From Bacteroidales bacterium (lineage in GTDB: Bacteria; Bacteroidota; Bacteroidia; Bacteroidales; UBA932): a stretch of DNA of 64,000 bases. Position numbers and translations under genes: made by a program. The notes under the pieces were generated by a model. It was not told where the DNA came from. It saw nothing but the letters and a program-made list of their open reading frames with translations, and searched no databases. Below, one piece after another: positions 8,282 through 18,900 of the stretch. The DNA lies in contig JAFYEM010000025.1 of NCBI GenBank assembly GCA_017544265.1, forward strand, positions 62,001 through 126,000, written 5' to 3'. How positions within the stretch are numbered: position 1 is the first letter of the stretch; the number at the start of each line of letters is the position of its first letter.

Positions 8282-11200
8282 ATGAAAAAAGCTCTTGCTA
8301 TTTGTTTGTTGCTGATGGTCGGTGCCTTTGTGGTATCGGCCCAGATTACTGTGTCCAAAAATCTGGAAGTAACAGGGGAGATGATGAAGGCGAAAGCAGT
8401 ATATCTGCGGGCGGAGGAGGTGGATACTTTTTGCGATATCAGTATCAACGGGCAGTTTGTAGGAGCTACCAGCAACCGCTTCAGGCGTTGGGAGTGGGAT
8501 GTGAAGCCTTATCTGCATGAGGGAAATAATGACTTGGTGGGCATTTTCCAGGATGCCGAAGCTGTTTCCGAGCAGAAGAATAAAGCATTGGACCATCCAG
8601 TTCCTATGAGCGGAGTGGGCTTTGTACCACACCTGAATCTTATTCGCAAACCGGGCTATCAGGGCGGATGGGACTGGGGCCCAAAGTGCATGTACACTGG
8701 TTTTGCGGGTCCTGTGGAGTTGATTCCTGTGAATGTCGCCAGGGTGGATTATCTCAGCTGCATCCAGGATCATTCCCGACCTGGACGTTGCACCGTGACT
8801 CTTTCGGCGGAATTATTCTCTCCGGAAGGCGGAACTACTTTGGTTGAGTTCAGTTGCGGTTCGCAGGTGAAGAAAAAGAGGGTTAAACTCTCGCGTGGCG
8901 CCAACACGCTGACTCAGTCCTTTGTAATAAAGAATCCGCGTCTATGGTGGCCGGTCGGGATGGGAGAGCGGCCACTTTATAATATCAGCGTCAGAACGGA
9001 CGGCCAGAGCCTGTCCAAAAAGATAGGCATTCGTACTATTGAGATAGAAGACAATCTTGCATTTAAGGTCAATGGTAAGAAGATTTTTGCCCGTGGCGCA
9101 AACTGGATTCCCTGCGATACCTCGGAAGTGGGGCAGACGCGGGAGCGCTATCTGGACCTATTGACATCGGCCCGAGATGCAAATATGAATATGCTGCGTC
9201 TATGGGGCGGCGGTAAGTTCGAGAATGATTGTTTCTATGAGATTTGCGATTCGCTGGGACTGCTTATCTGGCACGACTTTATGTTTGCCTGCGCCATGTA
9301 TCCTGCAACGGAAGAGTTTCTCGGAGAGGTACGGGAGGAAATAACCCACCAGATAAAGCGCCTGCAGAGTCATCCTTCAATCGCTCTTTGGTGCGGAGAC
9401 AATGAGGGAACGGATAATTATAATAAGCGCATCTGGAAGAAGAACCCCGAGCTCTATATGTCCGAGTACAAGGCTCTTATTGATCTTCGTGGGGATTTGG
9501 TCGCTTCTTTTGACCCTGAAAGGCTGTATTGGCCTACTTCGCCTTGCGGCGGTCCCGGGGACCTTGAGACAAATGGATGGACGGATGACAGTAAGGGAGA
9601 CATGCACCTGTGGTCTGTGTCCAAGGCTGCGCGGCCGCTGGAGGAGTACTATAAGTACCGTCCGCGCTTTATGTCCGAGTTCGGTCATTCTTCTTTCTCC
9701 GGCCTGCTGTCTACGCTGGATGACCAGAAGGCTCACATGCGTGAGCCTGGTGGCTATGAGTGTATTCTGAAGAGGATTAATATGCTTTTTAATCCTGCGA
9801 AGGAATCAGGGAATCTAATATACCTGTCGCAAATCGAGCAGGCGATAGGACTGGAGACCGCGGCATCATGGTGGCGAAGTCTTCCAGAGTGCAACGGCGT
9901 ACTCATCTGGCAACTCAACGACATCTGGGCCGGACCGTCCTGGTCTGTAATTGAGTATGACGGCACATGGAAGCCCGCCATGTATCACCTTAAGCGAATC
10001 TTCGCTTCTGACGCACCTTTGACGCCATCGACCTTCCCTGACCTTAAAGATGTTCCGGATGCTAATGTCAGTGCAAAAGTCTTTCCAAGGGACGGGGAAT
10101 GGGTAGTCTCTCTGACCACCGACAAGCCTGCATATTTTGTGTGGCTTTCGGCTCCCGGTGTCAAGCGTTTTTCAGATAATAGTTTTACTCTTCTTCCCGG
10201 GGAGACAAAGGAGGTTACTTGTCATTTGGAGCGAAGCCCTCAAGGCAGTATTACGTCGCTCGGTCAAAATGACATTTCCGTCACCCATCTGGCGCAGCAT
10301 ACCTCGCCAAGGCGGGAGGTGCTGCTCCGTGACTGGGAATTCCATCGCGGCGAAGAAGGTGCCTGGGAGTCCGTCCATATTCCCCACGACTGGGCGATTT
10401 ATGGTCCGTTTGCGGAAAAGAGTGAGCTTTGGAACGGTACTGAAGGGTGGGTTAACAATCCAGGAAGGACTGGAGCGCTCCCTTGGGAGGGAATCGGCTG
10501 GTACAAAACTTCATTCTACGTTCCCGAAGGCAAGAACGCAACGCTTTTGTTTGACGGGGCCATGAGCCAAGCTACCGTGTATATTAACGGAAAAGAGCTT
10601 TATTCCTGGCCGAACGGCTATAGCGCTGTGCCCATTGATATTAACGATGCCGTTATTCCCGGTCAGAATAATACGGTGATGGTTCGCCTGGAAAACTTGC
10701 CGGCCAGTTCACGCTGGTATCCGGGTGCTGGTCTTTACCGCAATGTCCATCTGATAACGACCAAAGCGGTTCATATCCCGGTATGGGGCGTACATATTAC
10801 CACTCCTGATGTCTCGTCAGAAAGGGCAACTATTCATATTGAAACTATTGTTGAGGACGCAGAAGGGGAGGATATTGAGGTTAGGAGTGTTGTTTATGAT
10901 AATGATAAACAGATTTTCCAGCTCGGTTCACCCGGTCTAAAAAACAATATAATTATCGACAACCCTAAACTCTGGTCACCGGAAAGGCCGAACCTGTACA
11001 GGGCAGTCACGGCGGTCTATGCCGACGGGATGAAAGTCGATGAGGTGGAAACCACCTTCGGTATCCGCAAGGCCGAATTCATAGACGGAAAGGGCTTTTT
11101 CCTTAACGGAGAACAAACAAAATTCAAAGGCGTCTGCCTGCACCACGATCATGGTCCGCTGGGAGCTGCCGTTAGTGTTCCGGCACTTCGCCATCAACTC

Positions 11201-12637
11201 CGGATTCTCAAGGATATGGGCTGCAACGCCATACGAACCTCCCACAATCAACCCGCGCCGGAACTGGTCCGGCTCTGTGACGAGATGGGCTTTATGATGA
11301 TGGTGGAGGCCTTCGATGAATGGAAGGGTGCCAAATGTGAAAATGGCTATCATAAGTACTTTGACGAGTGGGCGGAGAAAGACCTCACCGGGATGATTCA
11401 TGCTTTCCGCAACAATCCAAGTGTGATAATGTGGAGCACCGGAAACGAGGTTTGCCGCGTAAAGGATGACCAGAAGGAAGGACTGAAGGAAGCCCGGTTC
11501 CTTACCGAAATATGCCACCGCGAAGATCCGACCCGTCCCGTCACTGTGGGTATGCACATGTGGCAGCGCTTTCTGAAAAAAGAATGGGTGGATGAGTTCG
11601 ATGTTATAGGCATAAACTATCATCCCTGGAAGTTCCTGGAACTCCGAAAAAAAATAGGCGGCAGGCTCATCCTTGGTGCGGAAAGCGGCTCCACGTTAAG
11701 TTCCCGTGGCGTTTATCATCTTCCTGCCGTTAAGAAGCGAGATATGGAACTGAGTCCGGACCAGCAGTGCTCTTCCTATGATCTGGAGTCCGCGTCTTGG
11801 TCCAATACTCCGGATTGCGACATCGCTATCCACGAGGATTATCCCTGGGCCATCGGGCAGTTCGTATGGACGGGGTTCGATTATCTTGGAGAGCCTACAC
11901 CCTATGAGGCGGAATCCTATCCGAATCACAGCTCCATGTTCGGGATTGTTGACCTTGCGTCCATTCCGAAGGACCGTTTCTGGCTCTTTCGCAGCGTCTG
12001 GAACACTTCAGCGCATACCCTGCATTTACTGCCGCATTGGAACTGGAGCGACGGCGATATCGTCCCTGTATATGTCTATACTGACGCCCCTGCGGCGGAA
12101 CTGTTCCTTAACGGCAGCAGTTTGGGAGTTAAGAGTAAACAGAAATCTAATTTAACCACCGGGGACAGGACGGAGAATGTGGAAGCGCGGTACAGGCTGC
12201 GCTGGGACGTGGCGTTCGAGAGCGGCGAACTGATGGCCGTTTCTATAGATACAAACGGCAAGACCATAGATACGACTTATGTGCGAACCGCTGGAGCGGC
12301 TGCCGCGATAAAACTTGAGTATGATGGCCGACGCATTCAGGCTGATGGCGAAGATCTTGCCTACGTTACTGTGAGCATTGTGGATGCGGCCGGTAACCTG
12401 TGCCCCCTCTCCGATAACGAGGTTTCATTTGACGTCACCGGCCCGGGAACTTTCCGCGCCTGCGCCAACGGCGATCCCACCTGCATTGATTCTTTCCAAG
12501 GCCCCTCAATGCACGCCTTTAACGGAAAACTGACCGCCATAGTACAGTCGTCGGCCGATGAAGCTGGAAAAATTTTCCTTCATGCTTCTTCCCCTGGACT
12601 CAAGGATGCTACACTCATCATACGTACTCGTTTTTAA
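8282..12637 (+). CDS. Secreted tandem GH2 fusion: beta-mannosidase-like plus beta-galactosidase-like
   Basis: A 1451-residue protein with signal peptide (ending VVSAQ) and two complete GH2 catalytic barrels. The first (to about 610) looks like a beta-mannosidase: WWPVGMGERPLYN, ARGANWIPCD, the acid/base Glu in WCGDNEG (about 373) and the nucleophile Glu in MSEFG (about 465). The second (about 670-1451) is beta-galactosidase-like: HIPHDWAIYGPF, a jelly roll with SSRWYPGAGLYRNV, HHDHGPLGAAV, IRTSHNQP, acid/base in STGNEV (about 1055), nucleophile in LGAESG (about 1134), and a C-terminal Ig-like region. The first sugar-binding jelly roll is short: only its second half is present after the leader. 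Both active sites look intact, so the protein may remove two different terminal sugars. It follows the esterase by 2 bases. Confidence 0.9.
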   Translation: MKKALAICLLLMVGAFVVSAQITVSKNLEVTGEMMKAKAVYLRAEEVDTFCDISINGQFVGATSNRFRRWEWDVKPYLHEGNNDLVGIFQDAEAVSEQKNKALDHPVPMSGVGFVPHLNLIRKPGYQGGWDWGPKCMYTGFAGPVELIPVNVARVDYLSCIQDHSRPGRCTVTLSAELFSPEGGTTLVEFSCGSQVKKKRVKLSRGANTLTQSFVIKNPRLWWPVGMGERPLYNISVRTDGQSLSKKIGIRTIEIEDNLAFKVNGKKIFARGANWIPCDTSEVGQTRERYLDLLTSARDANMNMLRLWGGGKFENDCFYEICDSLGLLIWHDFMFACAMYPATEEFLGEVREEITHQIKRLQSHPSIALWCGDNEGTDNYNKRIWKKNPELYMSEYKALIDLRGDLVASFDPERLYWPTSPCGGPGDLETNGWTDDSKGDMHLWSVSKAARPLEEYYKYRPRFMSEFGHSSFSGLLSTLDDQKAHMREPGGYECILKRINMLFNPAKESGNLIYLSQIEQAIGLETAASWWRSLPECNGVLIWQLNDIWAGPSWSVIEYDGTWKPAMYHLKRIFASDAPLTPSTFPDLKDVPDANVSAKVFPRDGEWVVSLTTDKPAYFVWLSAPGVKRFSDNSFTLLPGETKEVTCHLERSPQGSITSLGQNDISVTHLAQHTSPRREVLLRDWEFHRGEEGAWESVHIPHDWAIYGPFAEKSELWNGTEGWVNNPGRTGALPWEGIGWYKTSFYVPEGKNATLLFDGAMSQATVYINGKELYSWPNGYSAVPIDINDAVIPGQNNTVMVRLENLPASSRWYPGAGLYRNVHLITTKAVHIPVWGVHITTPDVSSERATIHIETIVEDAEGEDIEVRSVVYDNDKQIFQLGSPGLKNNIIIDNPKLWSPERPNLYRAVTAVYADGMKVDEVETTFGIRKAEFIDGKGFFLNGEQTKFKGVCLHHDHGPLGAAVSVPALRHQLRILKDMGCNAIRTSHNQPAPELVRLCDEMGFMMMVEAFDEWKGAKCENGYHKYFDEWAEKDLTGMIHAFRNNPSVIMWSTGNEVCRVKDDQKEGLKEARFLTEICHREDPTRPVTVGMHMWQRFLKKEWVDEFDVIGINYHPWKFLELRKKIGGRLILGAESGSTLSSRGVYHLPAVKKRDMELSPDQQCSSYDLESASWSNTPDCDIAIHEDYPWAIGQFVWTGFDYLGEPTPYEAESYPNHSSMFGIVDLASIPKDRFWLFRSVWNTSAHTLHLLPHWNWSDGDIVPVYVYTDAPAAELFLNGSSLGVKSKQKSNLTTGDRTENVEARYRLRWDVAFESGELMAVSIDTNGKTIDTTYVRTAGAAAAIKLEYDGRRIQADGEDLAYVTVSIVDAAGNLCPLSDNEVSFDVTGPGTFRACANGDPTCIDSFQGPSMHAFNGKLTAIVQSSADEAGKIFLHASSPGLKDATLIIRTRF

Positions 12638-12659
12638 CTGATATGTTACCGCAAATATT

Positions 12660-13709
12660 ATGAAACGCTTTTACTTATTGCCGATATTATTACTCTTTTT
12701 TTCATGTGCTCAAGTTTTGGACCGTGGCCAGTGGGAAGAAGAACCATATCATGCCTTGTGTGAATTATTACGTGATCAGTCTTTGAAGGGTGGCTATGCT
12801 GTATTTGATTGTGATAAAACGACTATCCTGAATGATGTTTCCCACACATTGATGGTGTACCAGATTGAGAATTTGGAGTTTGCCGATGCTGTCAGTGAAA
12901 ACTTTTTGCATGGTCTTCCGCGTACAGATTTCACTCTGGAAGGATTGGGCATGACAGCCGATGAGATGGGGCGCCGCTTGGCCTCTCAATATTGCCATCT
13001 GAAGGACCGCCTTTCCGAGGGGGTATCGCTGGAAGAGATTCACAAAGATGATGAATACCTTGATTTCAGAGCCGGCTTCCTTTCTTTTCATGAAGCAGTC
13101 GGAGACAATTACGGATATGGGGATTTTTGTTTGTGGGAGCCTATGCTTTTCAGCGGGCTTCCTGTTGAGGTTGGAGAGCAGAGTTTAAGATACTGGCTCT
13201 CGCAGGGACGTGTTTGGGAAGAGGAGTGGGTATCTCCGGATGGTCGTTTTCGTGCAACGGTGGAAAAAGGCCTTGTTATTACCCCAGAGATAAAGAACCT
13301 GTATTCGGCGTTGCGGCATAGTGGAATCACTCCCTACATCTGTTCCGCCTCACCTGAATGGTTAGTGGAGGCCCTGGTCTGCAATCCTGAAAATGGTCTT
13401 TGTTTGTCCCCTGATAATGTCTTTGGCCTTCGATTCAAAAATGGAGAGTATGATCCTGAGTATCCACAATCATATAAAGAAGGGAAAGTCGCATGCATCG
13501 ACAGTCTTATAGCCCCGCTTCATGCTGGAATACAGCCTGTCCTGGTAGCGGGGGACAGCTCGGGCGATGTGCCTATGCTCACGGCCTATCCATCTATGCG
13601 CGTTGGTCTGATTATCAATTATGAAAAAGGTGGAGAGATTGAACAGTTGCTACAAAAAAACGACAGCAGATATGTTTCACAATCTGCCTGTCGTTTAATA
13701 AATATGTAA
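12660..13709 (+). CDS. HAD-superfamily phosphatase lipoprotein, phosphorylcholine phosphatase-like
   Basis: A 349-residue lipoprotein (lipobox LFFSC, Cys16) of the HAD phosphatase superfamily. Motif I is FDCDKTT (nucleophile Asp50, acid/base Asp52), motif II is ICSAS, the motif III Lys lies in KEGKV, and motif IV is GDSSGDVPM. A large helical cap between motifs I and II resembles the exported phosphorylcholine/phosphoserine phosphatase branch. A periplasmic enzyme freeing phosphate from small phosphomonoesters is the likely role; the substrate is not visible. Its codons are more AT-rich than those of the GH2 gene before it. The last 50 bases contain a hairpin that serves as terminator on the other strand, facing the convergent transporter gene. 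Confidence 0.8.
   Translation: MKRFYLLPILLLFFSCAQVLDRGQWEEEPYHALCELLRDQSLKGGYAVFDCDKTTILNDVSHTLMVYQIENLEFADAVSENFLHGLPRTDFTLEGLGMTADEMGRRLASQYCHLKDRLSEGVSLEEIHKDDEYLDFRAGFLSFHEAVGDNYGYGDFCLWEPMLFSGLPVEVGEQSLRYWLSQGRVWEEEWVSPDGRFRATVEKGLVITPEIKNLYSALRHSGITPYICSASPEWLVEALVCNPENGLCLSPDNVFGLRFKNGEYDPEYPQSYKEGKVACIDSLIAPLHAGIQPVLVAGDSSGDVPMLTAYPSMRVGLIINYEKGGEIEQLLQKNDSRYVSQSACRLINM
13653..13696 (-). terminator. Intrinsic terminator for the folC-to-transporter operon, inside the facing ORF
   Basis: AACGACAG-CAGAT pairs with ATCTG-c-CTGTCGTT around a 10-base loop (arms 13659-13671 and 13682-13695). Read on the minus strand the stem is followed by seven T, the mark of a Rho-independent terminator; on the plus strand only TTT follows. 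It lies within the last codons of the HAD phosphatase gene. Confidence 0.7.
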
Positions 13710-13733
13710 TGCAACTGTGGTTCGGACCGGATT

Positions 13734-15119
13734 CTAGATTACCTGCTGTTTCCTTCGCCAGTTGAATACGGGGAGTACAAATGAAATGACGGCGGCACCG
13801 AGCCAGAACCAGCTGACATAGGTGAAGTCATGCACCATCTTGCCGCCGACTTCCACGGTGTGGCCGTCCAGGAGAAGACCCGTGACGACGTTCTGCAGGC
13901 CCGCTGCGGCGTAGGAGGCCATACCCACGATACCGAGGGCGGCACCGGTTGCCTGGCGGGGGACGATGTCAACAGCCATAAGGCCGCCGAGGAAACTGAT
14001 CAGAACACCGATTGCCACTCCGAAGAGAACCATCGCGAGTATATTGAGCCACTTTGACGGGCCGCCGAAGAGGAAGATTGCAAGTGCGATTGCCTCGAGG
14101 ATGCCGGCGACGAAAGCGGGATACTTGCGGTCGCCGCGGAATACTGTATCCGAGAGCCAGCCGGATACAACTGTGCCTATCACGCCGAAAATCGGGTTGA
14201 TGCCGATTATAGTGGCGGCTCCTGCGAGATCATAGCCCTTGGCTTCCTGCAGGAAGATGGTGCCCCACTCGTTGATGGCATATCGGCTCATGTACATGAA
14301 TGCGCTTGCAAGAGCAAGAATCCATACTCCGGGATTCTTGATGACGGCTGCCTGCATGCGGCGGGTCTGCGCCCTCTTTTCCTCGGGCGAGAGTTCTTCC
14401 ACTTTGCCTTCACCAGAAAGCACTTCAATCGGAGGAAGTCCCTTGCTTTCGGGGGTGTCATGCATGAAGAAGATAATAATCAGAATGCCCAGCACACCGG
14501 CAAGCGCTGCTCCGAAGAAGCCCCACATCCATCCGAAGGCTGCGACCAGCATACCTACGAACACGAAGGAAAGACCTTCGCCGATATTGTGGGAAGACGA
14601 GAAGAAGCCGTAGAATGTGCCTCTGATACTCAGGGGGAACCACCTTGACAGAGCGATGATTGCAGGCGGAGCGCCCATGGACTGGGACCATCCGTTGACG
14701 GCCCAGCAGACGGCGAAGAGAATGAACAGGGCCGAAGTAGCGACCGTGCCTTTCAAGGCGGCGACGCCGAGGATTCCCATGGTGAAGTTCATAAGCACCG
14801 AAACAATCAGGCCGGAGGCCATGAAGCGTTTGATGTTGGAGCTGTCTGCAAGGAAGCCGTTCACGAGCTTTCCGAGGGCATAGGCCCAATACAGGCATGC
14901 GCCGATGATACCGAGCTGGGTTGCGTCAAGCAGTCCTGCGTCAATCAGGGGCTGCTTCATCACGCCCATCGACAGGCGGCATACATAATAGAGTGCGTAG
15001 CCGAGTGTGCCGGCGAGGAAGGCCTGGAAACGCAGTCGTTTATAGGTCTTGTCCACTTTCTCCGCAGGCAGTTTCACCGCCGAGGGGGCGCTGGTTTTGA
15101 AAAAGTCAGAAAATGTCAT
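13734..15119 (-). CDS. OPA-family major facilitator, glycerol-3-phosphate/hexose-phosphate antiporter-like
   Basis: A 461-residue, twelve-segment major facilitator protein. The N-terminal region FQAFLAGTLGYALYYVCRL, the paired NGWSQSMGAPP in the fifth segment and the long cytoplasmic loop after segment 6 (HDTPESKGLPP, then EELSPEEKRAQ) are typical of the organophosphate:phosphate antiporter family (GlpT, UhpT, PgtP). It would import a sugar- or glycerol-phosphate in exchange for phosphate. The start is 4 bases after the EEP lipoprotein gene, so a secreted phosphodiesterase and a phosphoester importer are expressed together, which suggests scavenging of phosphorylated compounds. Which ester is carried cannot be told. 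Confidence 0.9.
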   Translation of the reverse strand: MTFSDFFKTSAPSAVKLPAEKVDKTYKRLRFQAFLAGTLGYALYYVCRLSMGVMKQPLIDAGLLDATQLGIIGACLYWAYALGKLVNGFLADSSNIKRFMASGLIVSVLMNFTMGILGVAALKGTVATSALFILFAVCWAVNGWSQSMGAPPAIIALSRWFPLSIRGTFYGFFSSSHNIGEGLSFVFVGMLVAAFGWMWGFFGAALAGVLGILIIIFFMHDTPESKGLPPIEVLSGEGKVEELSPEEKRAQTRRMQAAVIKNPGVWILALASAFMYMSRYAINEWGTIFLQEAKGYDLAGAATIIGINPIFGVIGTVVSGWLSDTVFRGDRKYPAFVAGILEAIALAIFLFGGPSKWLNILAMVLFGVAIGVLISFLGGLMAVDIVPRQATGAALGIVGMASYAAAGLQNVVTGLLLDGHTVEVGGKMVHDFTYVSWFWLGAAVISFVLPVFNWRRKQQVI

Positions 15120-15123
15120 GATA

Positions 15124-15957
15124 TCAGAATGTGAATTTTGCCACGATAGGGTAATGGTCGGAGATGAAAGGCTTGTTGTCGTAGGATTCGGTTACGACGC
15201 GGAAACTCTCCGGGGCCTGGATTCCGGAATAATAGATATAGTCGATTATTTTTTCAGCTTTCCTGAAACCATTGAAAGAAGGAGTCTCGTCGCTCTCCTT
15301 CGCGGTGCTGCGGGAATCCAGCATCAGGCCGTCGAGGGCGAAAAGGCAGGAGTCCGCAGGCTCCACGTTGAAGTCTCCGACCAGGAACATGGGAATGTCC
15401 GGATTCATTTCCCGTATTTTCCCAACCACCATCTTCAGGCCGTTTATTCGGGCCTGGACTCCTCTGTGGTCCAGGTGAGTGTCCACGAAATAGAACTCCT
15501 TCCCGCTGCGGCGCTCTTTCATTAGCGCCCACGTGGCGGTGCGGGGATACTTGGCATCCCAGCCGACCGACGGGACGTCCGGGGTCTCGGAAAGCCACCA
15601 GGTGCCGTGCTCTTTCATTTCCAGCTTCCTGCTGTTATAGACAATGGACATACGTTCGCCCTCATCGGCTCCGTCGTTGCGTCCTACGCCGTAGGCAGAA
15701 TACTCCGGGCACTGTTCGATAATGTAGCCCTCCTGGTCCGGCATGGCCTCCTGCAGGCCGATTATGTCGGGCTTCACGCTCCTGAGCATCAGGGGAGTGG
15801 CGCTGCGGCGAATGGACCAGCTGTTCTCTCCGTCATCGACTTTGCTCAGGCGCACATTGTAGGACATGACTACAAGTTCCTTCGGACCTTTTGCGCACCC
15901 CGCGCATAGAAGGACGAGGACAAAAGCTGCGAATACAGATTTGAGTTTCATAATCAT
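15124..15957 (-). CDS. Endonuclease/exonuclease/phosphatase family lipoprotein
   Basis: A 277-residue lipoprotein (VLLCAGC, Cys21) with a full EEP domain: MSYNVRL, the metal-binding Glu in GLQEAMP, VDTHLDHRG, VGDFN and the closing SDHYP. The compact size and the YNVR...LQE pattern match the secreted phosphodiesterase/phosphatase-like branch of Bacteroidetes rather than DNA repair enzymes. A likely role is periplasmic cleavage of phosphodiesters whose products the adjacent OPA transporter could import. Two ATG codons (15957 and 15951) are possible starts; both give a usable leader. It begins 4 bases after the alpha-2-macroglobulin-like gene. Confidence 0.88.
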   Translation of the reverse strand: MIMKLKSVFAAFVLVLLCAGCAKGPKELVVMSYNVRLSKVDDGENSWSIRRSATPLMLRSVKPDIIGLQEAMPDQEGYIIEQCPEYSAYGVGRNDGADEGERMSIVYNSRKLEMKEHGTWWLSETPDVPSVGWDAKYPRTATWALMKERRSGKEFYFVDTHLDHRGVQARINGLKMVVGKIREMNPDIPMFLVGDFNVEPADSCLFALDGLMLDSRSTAKESDETPSFNGFRKAEKIIDYIYYSGIQAPESFRVVTESYDNKPFISDHYPIVAKFTF

Positions 15958-15961
15958 ATAA

Positions 15962-18900
15962 CTATTTTACAATCACTTTTCCGGGGAATGCGTCATTGGC
16001 GCGGTAGTGGTCCGCATAGAGGGATTCAATCGTTACGACCGGGGCTATGAATTCACCGGCGGAAGTGACGAAGAAGTCCTCCGAGACAGTGCTGTTTTCT
16101 TCAGGACAAGCCGTGAAGAAGTACTCGGTACGGTCCGAACGGACGTCCCTGTAGCCGCCGTAGAAGCCGATCCCGCCGTAATAGCCGGAGCGCTGCTCTA
16201 CAGGCCTCAGGGCGCCTTCATGAGGTGCTATCAGGCGTACGAAACTGCGGTTTTCCTGGTTCCATATCTCATAGCGGGCGGTAATTTTGTCTCCAACCGA
16301 GAGTTTCTCTCCCGGAGTAAGCAGTTTGCCGTTGCGGGTGAAGCTGCGGTGGATTGTGAATCCGTTTCCGCTCGCCTTAATCTTTGAAATAGGAGAGGTG
16401 AAGGTGGCTTTCAGCATCAGGACCGTGGTTTTCAGCAGGTCCTCGGAGCCGGAAAGTATGGTGTTGATTGCATCCAGGAACGCAGGGTCCGCATCCCATT
16501 TCTGGGTTTCTTTCTGAAGCATCAGCCAGAGGCGGACGCCGTCCGCGACACCGGCGGTGGAAATTGTGGAAGATTTGATGTCTCCGTGACTCCACAGCAG
16601 GTCGGCTATCATGGAATGGGCGTAGGCCTCGGATTCCAGCAGACCTCTGAACGGCATGACCAGATTCGGGTAGTAGTAACCTCCGTCGCGGTGCTTGACA
16701 GCGTATTCCAGCAATGATGCGACATCGTCATCGGCGCTTTCCCTTACCTTCTTCAGGGCGGATCCGCCTATGCCCCATGCCTTTGCAAGGGCGACTCCTT
16801 CGTCATTTGCAGCCAGGTTGTCGAGGGTTGCGAGACGGCGGGCCTTGGAGAAGAGCATACCGTCCAGGCCCCTGCGCTCTTCCGGAGTCAGGTATTCTTT
16901 GGTGTACTTCTTGAACTCCGTCATCCGCTTGGAGAAGATTCCTGTGTCGCCGAATGGCTTCACTTCAAACGGAACTGAAGGATAGAGGGAACGGACAAAG
17001 AGGTACTGGGCGTCGGTAAGGTGGCCCCTCCATATTACTATTTCCTCCTTGAACTGCTGTTTGTCCAGATATTTGACTGTGGATTCCAGGGAAGGAACTT
17101 CAAATCCGTGGCGGGCAATCTTCGCGAAGCGTTCCAGGATTACGGCCGAAATGACGGGGGAGGAATCGAGTCCCTCGAACCAGCCGAAGCCGCCGTCTGA
17201 ATTGCGGCAGGCGAGAATCTTTTCGAGATAATCGTTCTCGATGGGGTCTTTACCGAGTTTCTCGTTCATCTTTGCGACATACCAGGCCTCGGAAAGGGTG
17301 AGAACGTCAGTCCTTTCAGGAATTTCCTTTGCCTTGATGGCGTCTTTGACCATGTCTATGATGGTGATTTCGGAATACTCGGCACTCCTGCCGGGAATTC
17401 CGACGAAACGGGAGCGCAGTTCGGCCTCGAGCGCGGTCTTGCTCATTCCGGCGACAAAGACTCCGGAATGGGCCTCGGTAATCTGCTGCTCACCCTTCCC
17501 GACCGGAACCGTGACCTGGACGGCATCGGAGAAATCATCTGCCTTGAAGACTCCCTTGAGAGTAAGATTGTCGATACCCCTGGGTACTTTGACTGTGAAC
17601 TGGGAGGAAGTGCTCTGGCCGTTCTTGACTTTCAGCGGAACGGACTGGGCAGTGAATGCCTCACCGCTGCCGTCACTGCCGTTGTATGCGAACAGATAGA
17701 GTTTGCCGGAAAGGTTCTTGCCGGCTGCGGAGGACACCGCGAGGGCGACTTTATAGACATCGCCTTCGCGAAGTATCGTGGGCTCGGTTATGGAAACCTT
17801 GACCGGCATGGAAATCTGCATTTCATTCTGCACGAAGGCGTTCCGCATGCTCTTGTCGTGGGCATAGACATATACATAATATGTCGACAGCCGGTCGGAG
17901 GTGGTGAAGTCGAAGGAGATCAATCCGTCATCGGAAGAACGGAGGAAGGGCTCGAAGGCGAGGGCGGTGCGGAACTGCTCGCGGACGGTTACGGCTGCGA
18001 CCTCTTTTTCACTTGCGCTGTTGCTGCCGGTCATCACGGCCTCTTCGACAGCCATATCGGTCATAAGAAGAGGCTCAGGCATCCTTTCCCTTGCGCCTTT
18101 GGCGAGGGCTCTTCCGGCTGCGCGGGTTTCGTAATACCGGAAAACCTGGCGCTCACCTATGAAGCCGCAGTTCGCATTGGCATAGACACTGCCCGCGGTG
18201 AAGCTGCGCATCGTGACCACCGGCCAGTTGTTGCGGGCGATAGCGTCCACGCTCTTGTCGAATACGGCGGCGAGGGCTTCCACTCCTGCCTCTGTCTTCA
18301 GCGTGACAGTGTAGCGCGATGCTGGGGCACCCTTTTCTGTGAAGCGCTCAAAGCTCAGCGGAAGCGCCATTACGTCGCGGTCACGCCTGAATTCCTTTGA
18401 GTAGGAGTAGGAATCGCCGTATTTGAAAAGGAATACCTGGAGACGCACTGCCTCGGGATATTCATCTTTGTAAGTGAAACTGATATCGCTTATCAGTTTG
18501 TCGGGGGATTCGAGCAGGAAGCTCTCAATCTGTTTCCCGCCGGGCCCGAAGAGTGTCGCCACAGCCCATATAATCCCGTCGGCACCGCCGAAGCGGGCTC
18601 CGAATTTCTCTCCGGGTTTGACATTCATCGCAGTGGGCATCCACAGCTGGGATACAGGAGCGGAGAGGGAAGTGTCCCCGGGAAGGACTTTGACAAAGCG
18701 GTACTGATGGGAGGACTGGCGCATGTGGCCGTCGGAGCCTTTGATTTCGGCGTGTGTCTGGATTGCGAAATAATTGCCTGCGGCGCCGCTGAGGTCTATT
18801 TCTATCTTATCGCCGGATAGGGCTTTGCCTTGGGCGATGGTTTCCGCCTTGTCGCTGAGGAGTTTCCATTCCACCGGGATGCCGTTCACTTCGGCTCCGT

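Noticed and set aside
17468..18400. Open frame of 310 codons on the plus strand inside the A2M-like gene
   Set aside because: Antisense shadow without start signal or recognisable domain.
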